Positions 52,801 to 63,019 of a stretch of DNA of 64,000 nt are shown in pieces. The notes under the pieces were generated by a model. That model saw only the letters and a program-made list of their open reading frames with translations, ran no database searches and was not told the origin of the DNA. The position numbers and the translations under genes are program-made. The first letter of the stretch is position 1. Every line of letters starts with the position of its first letter. The stretch is from the NCBI RefSeq assembly GCF_963678635.1, contig NC_087067.1:24495547-24559546 (forward strand), read 5' to 3'. This DNA comes from Symsagittifera roscoffensis (Eukaryota; Xenacoelomorpha; Acoela; Convolutidae).

Positions 52801-55450
52801 GTCATACTTCTCAGGTCTAGTGACGTCAACGACCTCTCCCATTGGTAAGAGACAATACGTCATACTTATCAAGTCTAGTGACGTCACCGACTTCTCCCAT
52901 TGGTACGAATCATTACGTCATACTTCTCAGGTCTAGTGACGTCAGCGCCCTCTCTCATTGGTAAGAGTCATTATGTCGTAATTCTCAGGTCTAGTGACGT
53001 CATCGACCTCTCCCATTGGTAAGAGTCATTCCGTCATAGTTTTCAGATCCAGTGACATCACCCACCACTCACATTGCTAAGAGTCATTACGTCATAGTTC
53101 TCAGGTCTAGTGACACCACCGCCCTCTCCCATTGGTAATAGTCATTCGTCATACTTCTCAGGTCTAGTGAAGTCACCGACCTCTCCCATTGGTAAGAGTC
53201 ATTGCGTCATACTTCTCAGGTCTAGTGAAGTCACCGACCTCTCCCATTGGTAAGAGTCATTGCGTCATACTTCTCAGGTCTAGTGAAGTCACCGACCTCT
53301 CCCATTGGTAAGAGGCATTACGTCATACTTCTCAGGTCTAGTGACGTCACCGACCTCTCCCATTGGTAAGAGTCATTGCGTCATACTTCTCAGGTCTAGT
53401 GAAGTCACCGACCTCTCCCATTGGTAAGAGTCATTCGTCATACTTCTCAGGTCTAGTGAAGTCACCGACCTCTCCCATTGGTAAGAGTCATTGCGTCATA
53501 CTTCTCAGGTCTAGTGAAGTCACCGACCTCTCCCATTGGTAAGAGTCCTTGCGTCATACTTCTCAGGTCTAGTGACGTCACCGCCCTCTCTCATTGGTAA
53601 GAGGCATTACGTCATACTTCTCAGGTCTAGTGACGTCAACGACCTCTCCCATTGGTAAGAGACAATACGTCATACTTATCAAGTCTAGTGACGTCACCGA
53701 CTTCTCCCATTGGTAAGAATCACTACGTCATACTTCTCAGGTCTAGTGACGTCAGCGCCCTCTCTCATTGGTAAGAGTCATTATGTCGTAATTCTCAGGT
53801 CTAGTGACGTCATCGACCTCTCCCATTGGTAAGAGTCATTCCGTCATAGTTTTCAGATCCAGTGACATCACCCACCACTCACATTGCTAAGAGTCATTAC
53901 GTCATAGTTCTCAGGTCTAGTGACACCACCGCCCTCTCCCATTGGTAAGAGTCATTGCGTCATACTTCTCAGGTCTAGTGAAGTCACCGACCTCTCCCAT
54001 TGGTAAGAGTCATTGCGTCATACTTCTCAGGTCTAGTGAAGTCATCGACCTCTCCCATTGGTAAGAGGCATTACGTCATACTTCTCAGGTCTAGTGAAGT
54101 CACCGACATCTCCCATTGGTAAGAGTCATTGCGTCATACTTCTCAGGTCTAGTGAAGTCACCGACCTCTCCCATTGGTAAGAGTCATTGCGTCATACTTC
54201 TCAGGTCTAGTGACGTCACCGACCTCTCCCATTGGTAAGAGTCATTGCGTCATACTTCTCAGGTCTAGTGAAGTCACCGACCTCTCCCATTGGTAAGAGT
54301 CATTCGTCATACTTCTCAGGTCTAGTGAAGTCACCGACCTCTCCCATTGGTAAGAGTCATTGCGTCATACTTCTCAGGTCTAGTGAAGTCACCGACCTCT
54401 CCCATTGGTAAGAGTCATTGCGTCATACTTCTCAGGTCTAGTGAAGTCACCGACCTCTCCCATTGGTAAGAGGCATTACGTCATACTTCTCAGGTCTAGT
54501 GACGTCACCGACCTCTCCCATTGGTAAGAGTCATTGCGTCATACTTCTCAGGTCTAGTGAAGTCACCGACCTCTCCCATTGGTAAGAGTCATTCGTCATA
54601 CTTCTCAGGTCTAGTGAAGTCACCGACCTCTCCCATTGGTAAGAGTAATTGCGTCATACTTCTCAGGTCTAGTGAAGTCACCGACCTCTCCCATTGGTAA
54701 GAGTCCTTGCGTCATACTTCTCAGGTCTAGTGACGTCACCGCCCTCTCTCATTGGTAAGAGGCATTACGTCATACTTCTCAGGTCTAGTGACGTCAACGA
54801 CCTCTCCCATTGGTAAGAGACAATACGTCATACTTATCAAGTCTAGTGACGTCACCGACCTCTCCCATTGGTAAGAGTCATTCGTCATACTTCTCAGGTC
54901 TAGTGAAGTCACCGACCTCTCTCATTGGTAAGAGGCATTACGTCATACTTCTCAGGTCTAGTGACGTCAGCGCCCTCTCTCATTGGTAAGAGTCATTATG
55001 TCGTAATTCTCAGGTCTAGTGACGCCATCGACCTCTCCCATTGGTAAGAGTCATTCCGTCATAGTTTTCAGATCCAGTGACATCACCCACCACTCACATT
55101 GCTAAGAGTCATTACGTCATAGTTCTCAGGTCTAGTGACACCACCGCCCTCTCCCATTGGTAATAGTCATTACGTCATAGTTCTCAGGTCGTCATAGTTA
55201 CGACCTCTTCCATTGGTAAGAGTCATTCCGTCATAGTTCTCAGATCCAGTGACATCACCCACCACTCACATTGCTAAGAGTCATTACGTCATAGTTCTCA
55301 GGTCTAGTGACACCACCGCCCTCTCCCATTGGTAATAGTCATTACGTCATAGCTCTCAGGTCTAGTGACATCACTGACCTCTCCGATTGTTAAGAGTCAT
55401 TACGTCATAGTTCTCAGGTCTAATGACGTCACTGCCCTCTTCCATTGGTA
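49848..55450 (+). repeat. 58-bp satellite seeded by slo-2 exon 3 and its 5' splice site
   Basis: About 96 tandem units of 58 bp (some 57 or shorter). The common unit reads CTCAGGTCTAGTGAAGTCAC, then CGACCTCTCCCATTGG, then TAAGAGTCATTGCGTCATACTT. Unit 1 (49848-49905) is 46 bases of slo-2 coding sequence and 12 of intron. Nearly every unit keeps TTG|GTAAGAG, a copy of the exon's splice donor. Many units carry TGACGTCA, a perfect CRE-type palindrome. Marker variants recur at 28-, 14- and 20-unit distances, showing higher-order repeats. The array lies in intron 3, on the sense strand. Confidence 0.97.
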
Positions 55451-55681
55451 AAAATGGCAGCAACTCTGACTCCCTCTACTTTATTCTGGGACAGTATTAC
55501 AATTTTGAGGGGAGGGGCGGAATTCGAGCTGAAAAAAACGGGGTTTTGGCCAGTATATTCCGACCAAAAACTTTTTCTTAAATTCGCCTGCAACGCACAA
55601 ATTTTTAGAAAAAAAATCTTTATTCTGTTTTGCGATAAATTCAAGTGAACTTTTTTCTGAAAACTCACCCACGCCTGATTT

Positions 55682-55921
55682 CAGGGGCGGATTTAGGGGG
55701 GCGGACGTCCCCACCTCTTCAGGGATTCGACTCCCTAACGACCCAAAGGGTCCCTCCTTTGTACTATTTTGGGATATCCATATTTGGTGACAGGGGTCTT
55801 TTTAGTGATATGAGAGAGCTCGGAATATTAATTTGGTCGACCTAAAAAAAGTCGACAAAAACAAAATTTTCGAAAATAATTTGAAAATTCCCCCCTCAAG
55901 GAAATCCTAGATCCGCCCATG
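55682..55921. mobile_element. hAT-like MITE, 240 bp, with 8-bp target duplication
   Basis: Termini CAGGGGCGGATTTAGG and (inverted) CATGGGCGGATCTAGG are inverted repeats. The flanks carry a perfect 8-bp direct repeat CCTGATTT (55674-55681 and 55922-55929). Eight-base duplications and CAGGGG-like ends are the signature of hAT transposons. No coding capacity. It is the best-preserved member of the family in this window. Confidence 0.85.
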
Positions 55922-57565
55922 CCTGATTTCACATATTGCATAGTTACGCTTTTTTAGTTTCCTAAATTTGCTGAAACGGAATATGAATAAACAATTGTTA
56001 TTCAAAGAACAATCAATTTCAATTAGTATTTTGTGAAAAAAAATTGATTCTCCTGGATTTTTGTGGAGGAAGAAAACCAATTATAAGAGAAAAAAGTCGA
56101 ACTTTTAATAAGGGAATCTAGATTAACTTTAAGCGGCTAGATGTACGTTCTGATTTACCACTCTTTTGCTGAATTTTTAGTAAAAATGCGTAACATGTAA
56201 TATTAGTGCTAAATTCTAAATAAAAACGGATAGCTGGTTACAGTGCAAATAGCACATGTTTCGACTATAATCTTGAAAAATACGAAAAAAAATTTTCAAA
56301 TTAGTGTCGTTTTTTACTGCGTGGTGTGATAAAAGAATCTGAACAAAAAACCCCAACTTAGACATATTCGACATTCATAGTGAAAATATGCAAATTGGAC
56401 AAAAGTTTTTCTAAAAAAAAAGACTAGAAAAACAAAAAAGGTAGTTAAAAATCAAAACTGTTGAAAAACTTATTCAAATATTGTGTTAAAAAAGTTTAAA
56501 AAAAGAATAAAAACTAAAACACACTCAAACGCAAAGCTCTACTCCATTTTCAATTTTTGGAGAAAAATCGAATAAATCACAAAAAATTAATTGGCGTGCT
56601 TCATTCTTACAAAAATAGATGATTATTTAATGCTTTGGATAGTATAGTTTTTTTGAGACAATTTTCGACTGATTCGCTAACGATTTCGACTAAATTTTTT
56701 AATCCTCTGAAAGATATTGGTGTTTTAAGCTGCTATTGAAAAAAATAATCACCGGCTATTAATTTTTTTTAAGTATTGGAGATTAAAAATGTCGATTTGC
56801 CTATTTGGAGATATTTATTATTTTTTATCAGACTTTGTATTAACGCGTAGCGTGGGCGGCAAAACATTAGCAATTTCTAATGGTTCGGAAATCAGTAGAA
56901 TTTGCTATTTGAACTTAAGCGCGCTAAGTCATAGGTATAGCGTCACAATGCTGATGTAAATTATCTGGACAAAACGAATAAAACTTTAAGTTTATTTTAG
57001 AGACAAAAAGGTCGGAGACAAATATGCTTAGATTTTAACAAAACTGATATGGTTCAATTTTGCGAAGTTCGTGTCAACATTTTTTTTGTTCATGCTTAGT
57101 TTTTTCAGTTAATCATTACTTACGAGATAACAAATTGGTTGAATTGCTGACAAAACTAGATCAAAAAGAGTATCTTGTGAAGCCAAGCAAAAATTTAGAA
57201 CGGTAGTTTGTTCTCAATTTTGAATAAGTAAGTGTGTTTTTGTTTGATAGTCAAAAATGCTATTATACAACCAATCTTTTAATTTTGTTGAACTTAATAA
57301 GTGACTTCCTTCTGCGTAATTTTTGATTTCCATAAAAAGGCCGAAGCTTATCCAATTCTGTTTTTTTTTCACCCAATTTTTCTTGAATACATTCAAATAT
57401 ATAACTCATGTTAAAACTCCAAGTAGGCTTTCTTTTTATCTTTTTTTTTGTCTAAAGTCAACCCATTTTGAGAAAGTTCAACTTCATTCTGTCCGGATTT
57501 TTTACGTTTTGTCCGGATAATTGAAATCAGCATTGTATCACTTTCTTTAAAATACCTTCTTTCGA

Positions 57566-57840
57566 CTCCGGGCGGATCTAAGGTTTTTTTGAGGGGGGTA
57601 TCTAAAAATTCAAAAACTTTGCTTCTTAGGTCGACTAAAAAAGTTTCTGAGCTCCCCAAATCACTGAATAGACCCTATTTTGAACAAAATTTCTGCTCCG
57701 CATGCAAATTATTGAACAAACAGGCCAAAAAGGCGCCTTGACTCAAAATTTATTATATGCTGGCGCCTTTGAAAATTTTTTTAAGTCAGTTAGACAAAAA
57801 TCTAGCTCTTAATATACTAAAATAGTATCCGAAGGGAAAA
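57566..57840. mobile_element. Truncated hAT-like MITE relative
   Basis: Begins with CTCCGGGCGGATCTAAGG and shares interior sequence with the element at 48889 (for example the TAGACCCTATTTTGAACAAAA region and the GGCGCC-containing part). The right terminus is not recognisable. Confidence 0.5.
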
Positions 57841-58535
57841 ATTACGAGGCCAAACTGTGTATTTGTTAATTGTAAGCGAGTTCCTCAACAAGGACTCTCT
57901 CTTTGACTTTTTGTTCTTTCTTTTTGTTTGATCATTCGGACAATATTTTATTAGTTTAAAGACTTGTCTCTGAATTTCAGAGATCTACACACTAAATTGT
58001 TCCATTATCCTCGTCTAGCTAACTGCACACAAACACACTGCCAAGCTAAATGCTTGTTAAACACATTTATACAGGAATATACTGCTATTTGCATCCGTCT
58101 TCTAGTTGAGCCAGCAGAAAATCCGACAAAAATTGCATTCTTAAGTTCCGTTTTTTGACTGTTCGCCCTTTGTTTTGACTGTGCTCGACCTATCTTTTAA
58201 CTGTGCTCAACTTTTGTCAGCTATTTGGATTATCTCGACTAAAATCGGGTATGTTTCGTCTTTTTGCTCGACTTAAATAGCTTCTCGACCGCAGAATTTC
58301 AGTCGCAAAACTGCCCTTGCTCTACTTTCAAAAACGAAGCTTAAGTCGAGCACCTCCACCCGGGCAGGGCAGTTCACAGTTTGGCCTCGCAATGGACCCT
58401 TATTGTTGGCATGGAGTCGAATCATGAGGAGAAAAAAAGCCTTGACGTTGCGGAACTATTTGGGCTTTTATAACGCCCTCACATCTCGATTCTGGCAAAT
58501 GAGAAAAGGTAGTATGAACTGATTTTTCGTTTTAG

Positions 58536-58577
58536 TTACGGCTGCGATGCGCCTGCCAACATCACATATCCATACTA
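58536..58577 (+). CDS. slo-2: slo-2 exon 4 (S1 extracellular loop)
   Basis: Forty-two bases between TTTTAG and GTAAGT, phase 2 in and out, encoding YGCDAPANITYPY. With the last two bases of exon 3 it gives CYGC, matching the conserved Cys-x-Gly-Cys at the start of the first extracellular loop in KCNT channels. NIT is a potential N-glycosylation site in that loop. Confidence 0.88.
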
Positions 58578-59223
58578 GTAAGTAAAGTTTGATGTGCACC
58601 AGAAAGCCGACAACCTCATTTGGTACTCGTCAGGTTGGCTGAAAAAATATGCTAAAAACTGTTCATTTATAATCGGTTATAGTCAAACTCCTTTCAAACC
58701 AAAATTATTCAAATTCAGTTGATTTTCGAGATACACTCTTGAAAAAGCTGCTCAAAATTGTCCGTGCAAAAAGGTACAATTTGTTTTGCTAAAACTGCCT
58801 GGCAATTGAAAGTAGGAAACTTCATTGCTTACTGGCGTGTCTGTTCACTAGGTGGTCTGCTCATTGCCACCTAATCGAAACTTTCATTCAACGCTTTTCA
58901 ACAACTCAAAAAATAGGTAGCCATTCGACAACTCAGAACTTTCTCATCCTACTATATGAAGTTTCGCTTTTAATCAAAGTTTAGATAATATATATAGACA
59001 AACAGCTTTTCAAGATTTCATAACATGGATAAATAAAAATAACCAATAATTAGAAATTTTGTTTTACTTTTGATATTTTCATCATAATATGGCAATTTCA
59101 GCATGAATTGGTGTTTTTCATTTTTTTTTTGCTTTTTCATAATTGGTCGGGAATTTTAATACAAAACGACAAGTTATGATTTAAAACACCAAATTATAAT
59201 AAAAACATTTTTGGGTTGTTTAG
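58578..59223 (+). other. slo-2 intron 4
   Basis: About 650 bp of AT-rich intron. Nothing else recognised. Confidence 0.7.
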
Positions 59224-59332
59224 CGAAAATCTGGTATGGATAAACCGTGGCCTGATGTTCTATGTGATGCAGACTGTGGTAGCCTATCTCTCCTTTGTGG
59301 AGACTATGCTCCTTCTCTACCTAGAGTACAGG
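59224..59332 (+). CDS. slo-2: slo-2 exon 5 (second membrane segment)
   Basis: Acceptor TTTAG, donor AGG|GTAAGT, phase 2 in and 0 out. Encodes ENLVWINRGLMFYVMQTVVA and YLSFVETMLLLYLEYR. The WINR, the SF-ETMLL stretch and the YLEYR end are close matches to the S2 segment of KCNT channels. Confidence 0.95.
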
Positions 59333-61219
59333 GTAAGTTACTCTAGTACTAAGGTACCATTTGCATGGACAAATGGAAGGGATGAAAAAAGTTTTAATAT
59401 AGATTCGCTTGTCGACCGTGACAATCGGTCACGACAAAAAATTCATATACCTGATTGAGGTGCTCAACTTATAATTGACTTCCAAATTGGAGATAATGCC
59501 GTTTTGTGAGTGAAAACTGACATGCAATTTTTTCTACTTTGAGCAAAAAAAGTTGGCTCCGACATTGTTTCAGTGAAGGTTACCGATTTAACTAACCTTG
59601 GTGGTTTTTGTTTGAACTATCTAACTTTCTCAAACTTATGTTTATTGATTGAATTGCGTAAAATTATATGTTTGAAAAACGTTGGTTTTAGAGAAACTTG
59701 TATTGTATAAAACAAACAGACAAAAGTTTTAAGCGCCGAACCAAAGAAAATTCTCGTAGCGAGGTCCCGCAGTGAGGTTCTATGGAAAATAATCTATTAT
59801 AATCGATTTTCGTGATAAAAAATATTGGCCATACAATCGATTATTTTTACTTTTTGAGACCACGCAATCGCTTCTAATTGAATATTTTTACAGAAAAAAA
59901 ATTATGATCCATTTAAAATCCATTATAATGGATTATAAGGGATTTTAATCTCAAATAGTTTTGTCAAAGTTTCAGCAAAATTTCTAGCTTTTTTGAATTA
60001 CTTACAGCCCACTCGATTTTCAAACCTGCTCATATTTAATTGAATTTTGTAAAGCCATATTTTTGCATCTACACTCTTGGAGGAGGTCACTCGTACGTTT
60101 TTGTACGTATTTTTACGGTAAATGTAAGTAAGGGGTCAATGGTGTGCAGGGGAGGTGGTGATAATTGAAGGACGTAAGAATTGTAGGAGCTATTGTGAAG
60201 TTTTAAGGAGGAGGACACAAAAAGAAAAAAGTAGAAACATAACAACTTATAGTCAAATATAAAACACAAACTAGCGATTGCAACGTTGAATTTTTGAGCA
60301 TCTGATTTCAAAGTTTTAGAAAATTTAGGCCCTAACACACAAAAACTTAACTATAATCCATTATAATCCATTATAATTGATTATAATGGATTAAATTATT
60401 TGCTAATTTATTTGTTTTATAATCGCTTAATAATCCATTTTAATCGATTATTATCTATGGAACTTCATAGCGTGTAGTATTCAATTTTTCTCATTTAGTA
60501 TTTGAGCTGAGATACTGCGTTTTTGACAAAGCTTATAAAAATACCGAAATTTTGCTTTAGACTATGCAAGGTTAATAATTGATTAGAAAACAATTTAAAT
60601 CGAGACGCTAAATTTATGATACCTTCTGATCGGTTACCTTAAGCCGGTTTCAAGACTGGCTGAAATAAAATTGATCTCAACCTAACTACGTTTTCACTAG
60701 AATTTTTGAGACTACGGAAAATTGCAGTAGTACTGAGATTAGGTTTTAGACTAAAGAATTGCCCGAATGTATCTAGCCAATTTTTTGTTGTTTTGTGCTA
60801 AAATCTTTCATGAAAAGAAAGTATTGGCCTGTTTTGTTTTTTAAATTTTCAATATTCAATCAGTTCCATTTTTTGGCTGGTAAAGGATCAACTTTCAAAA
60901 AACAAGAATAACACCAAAAAATTATTTTGTACTTTCTATTTTTCCATTATTGATGATAGACTTAAAACATACCACTGATGAAAAATATATATAAATACAA
61001 AAATTTCCGTTTTCTACGTTTTGTCAAACTTTCAGTACCTCATTTCAAGAATAAGAAAATTGACTTTACATAGAAAAAGTTTAGTTGAAACGCCCTGTAT
61101 ACTTTTTAACGATTTATCACCTGTTTTTTTTAACGTCCTGCACATAGTTTTTTTTGAAAAATATTTAAAATTATTTTTTCGTTCCAATTTATATCGATTA
61201 CAGTAATTTAAGTTTTTAG
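59333..61219 (+). other. slo-2 intron 5
   Basis: About 1.9 kb. It contains the inverted-repeat element at 59765-60475; the rest is AT-rich without recognised features. Confidence 0.7.
59765..60475. mobile_element. Inverted-repeat element rich in ATTATAATCGATT motifs
   Basis: The left end (GAGGTTCTATGGAAAATAAT) and the inverted right end (GAAGTTCCATAGATAATAAT) are similar over about 40 bp. Inside are several palindromes built from TAATCCATTATAAT / ATTATAATGGATTA (60354-60394 is nearly perfect). The structure resembles the GATTTAAAT element at 8581, with a different core motif. Non-coding. No target duplication was identified. Confidence 0.5.
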
Positions 61220-61294
61220 GGGAATATCTGGGAGCAGATCCTGTCGACCAAGATACTGTTCGAGAGTGTTTGTTCAGTCCCTTTCATGATATCC
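61220..61294 (+). CDS. slo-2: slo-2 exon 6 (S2-S3)
   Basis: Acceptor TTTTTAG, donor TCC|GTAAGT, phase 0 on both sides. Encodes GNIWEQILSTKILFESVCSV PFMIS. GNIWEQ is an invariant motif of KCNT/SLO-2 channels after S2, which makes the family assignment firm. Confidence 0.97.
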
Positions 61295-61523
61295 GTAAGT
61301 TATGGTCTAATTTCCATTGAAACTATTTCGAAATTGCCGTTTTATTTTACCGACCTTAAGAATATTGTAGAAGCGCTTTTGGCGGCCAATATAGACTATT
61401 TTTGACGGAAAGCGCGCGCTGAAAAAACGCATTTTAGTCAAAACTGTTTCATATTGGTGTTTTTCTTGTGAAAATTTCACATTTAACAATTTTCGAATGT
61501 GAACAAAGTGCGTGATGATGCAG

Positions 61524-61607
61524 GTGGTGGACAAGAGACTCATCAACCTGTACGTTCCCAGTTTTCTCAACTGCTGGCTCGCGAAAGACTTCCTCGAAAA
61601 AATAGTC
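61524..61607 (+). CDS. slo-2: slo-2 exon 7 (S4-like segment and S4-S5 linker)
   Basis: Acceptor ATGCAG, donor GTC|GTAAGT, phase 0 on both sides. Encodes VVDKRLINLYVPSFLNCWLA KDFLEKIV. LFIP-type and FLNCWLAK are hallmark KCNT residues. From GNIWEQ to NCWLAK the peptide has the same length as mammalian KCNT1. SLO-2 channels lack the full set of S4 charges, consistent with this sequence. Confidence 0.96.
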
Positions 61608-61791
61608 GTAAGTTATTGTGCTCACACTTCGCGATGGCTTCGCCTACAAAATTTAGCTTCTTATGCTTAAAAGTCAAGTATAATTGATGCAGGATATGGT
61701 TGTGTTAAAAGATCGTCCAAGGTTATTTTTGCAAATTTGTATTTTGCTAGATAGTGCATATATTGCAATGATCGGGCCATGTGAAGAATCT

Positions 61792-61980
61792 CCCCCTAAA
61801 AAGACCAAGTGAACAAACTGCCCCCTAAAATTAAATAATAAATTCAAATAGTAAGGCCTGCTTTATAGTAAGTACTTTGCTCAAGTCTGATTGGCTAAAA
61901 AAGAATGCTAAAAACTAAGTGAGCATTATCCACCCAAATAAATTTGGGGGGGGGGGGGAATGTTCACTTGGTTTTAAGGT
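61792..61980. mobile_element. MITE with CCAAGTGAACA inverted ends and a G13 tract
   Basis: ACCAAGTGAACA near 61804 and TGTTCACTTGGT near 61961 are perfect inverted repeats, extended by C-rich and G-rich arms. The right arm holds 13 consecutive G (61946-61958). About 190 bp, non-coding, in slo-2 intron 7. Confidence 0.6.
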
Positions 61981-62133
61981 TCCTGGAAGACTACAAATGT
62001 CTTCCAAGATTTTCGCACGATAACCATCGTCATTCCGACTACGGAAATAACTTTTTTTGTTATTTTTTGAAATTCAAAAAATCCCGAATCCTTATTGGCA
62101 GAAATTGTGTTTAAAACTGTGTATCGTTTGCAG

Positions 62134-62216
62134 CTGCTGTGTTTGAAGACTAGTTCAACTCTGACCAAACACTTGGTCAACCTACTCAGTTTCATTTTCT
62201 GTCTCGGCTTCACATG
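62134..62216 (+). CDS. slo-2: slo-2 exon 8 (S5)
   Basis: Acceptor TTTGCAG, donor ATG|GTAAGA, phase 0 in and 2 out. Encodes LLCLKTSSTLTKHLVNLLSF IFCLGFT, matching the S5 helix of KCNT channels. Relative to mammalian KCNT1 about four residues are missing at the junction with the previous exon, so the acceptor may be a little different or a micro-exon may be skipped. The pore helix and TVGYGD-type filter are not in the window. Confidence 0.85.
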
Positions 62217-63019
62217 GTAAGAGAGAGAAGAGCGACAGCGGTGTCTATAACCTATTGAGTGACCTATTATCTTCTAGTTCTAAGCTGCTGTCTTTTCCAT
62301 TGTGCTTGGTGCGACTTGTTTTTCAATTTCATCAATTTTTTAAACTTTTCATGATTGTTTTAGCCATTTAAAGAATGATTGTTTGCATGCAAATAGTTCA
62401 ATAACTAGTCTGATTGAAATATGAATTTATATCTCTGAACGGAGTGAAGCTCGCAAAAACATTTCTCATTAGAGATACAAGATTCAGATTTGAGATGTAA
62501 TAATGTTATAAAATTTTCTATCCAATTTTTAGTTCCCAACACGCATGGAGTGACTGAAAGTAGTTCATTTTTATTTACTTCCAGTGTAGTTGCTTTGGCA
62601 AGGTATCGAGCGTGGTATGATAATAAAAACTTATTGGTCTGCTTTCAATTTCAAGAAAAATTGTAAAAGTTGGCGTAATTGGATCATCAATTAATCTGTT
62701 AAGCAGAGGCGAAGCGGAGCTTCGCAACACTTGCGATACAACGCAAACATAAAAAGCATAAGTCGAAAAAATATGTTACACGTTGAAAAAAAAACTGAAT
62801 GAACCAAAATCTTCGATCAAAAACAATTAGGGGCCCAGCTAAAACTGGAGATACTTGTTGTGTATTGAATGAAATTTTGATACTGATGCGGAAGGAAAAA
62901 TGAGATTTCAAGAGTTGGATTTTGCCCCAAAACGTTAGTTATTTTTCTACTAAAATAAGTGAAAAGAGCAGAAAAAACAGAGATAATAAATTCTCCCAAG
63001 GAGATAACATTTCAATTAC
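62217..63019 (+). other. slo-2 intron, first part
   Basis: AT-rich. I searched for the P-loop exon and did not find it. A 17-base stretch after TTTTTAG at 62532 could extend the frame (Cys-Ser-Gln-His) but is too short to claim. Confidence 0.6.

Larger units (their letters stand above)
55451..58535 (+). other. Remainder of slo-2 intron 3
   Basis: After the satellite the intron continues for about 3 kb with MITE pieces (55682-55921, 57566-57840) and otherwise AT-rich sequence. Open frames such as 57964-58158 do not fit the splice phases of the channel. I see no other gene. Confidence 0.6.

Noticed and set aside
49857-55447. CRISPR-like array
   Set aside because: Units are directly tandem with no unique spacers and the context is eukaryotic; it is a satellite.
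57964-58158. Open frame after a TTTCAG that superficially looked like the slo-2 first membrane segment exon
   Set aside because: It has no donor in the phase needed for the next exon and the alignment needs a long insertion. Exon 3 at 49794-49893 matches KCNT without gaps and in phase.
58425-58508. ATG frame (RNYLGFYNALTSRFWQMRK) ending near GTAGTA before slo-2 exon 4
   Set aside because: The phase does not fit exon 4, the compatible frame contains a stop, and there is no similarity to KCNT channels.
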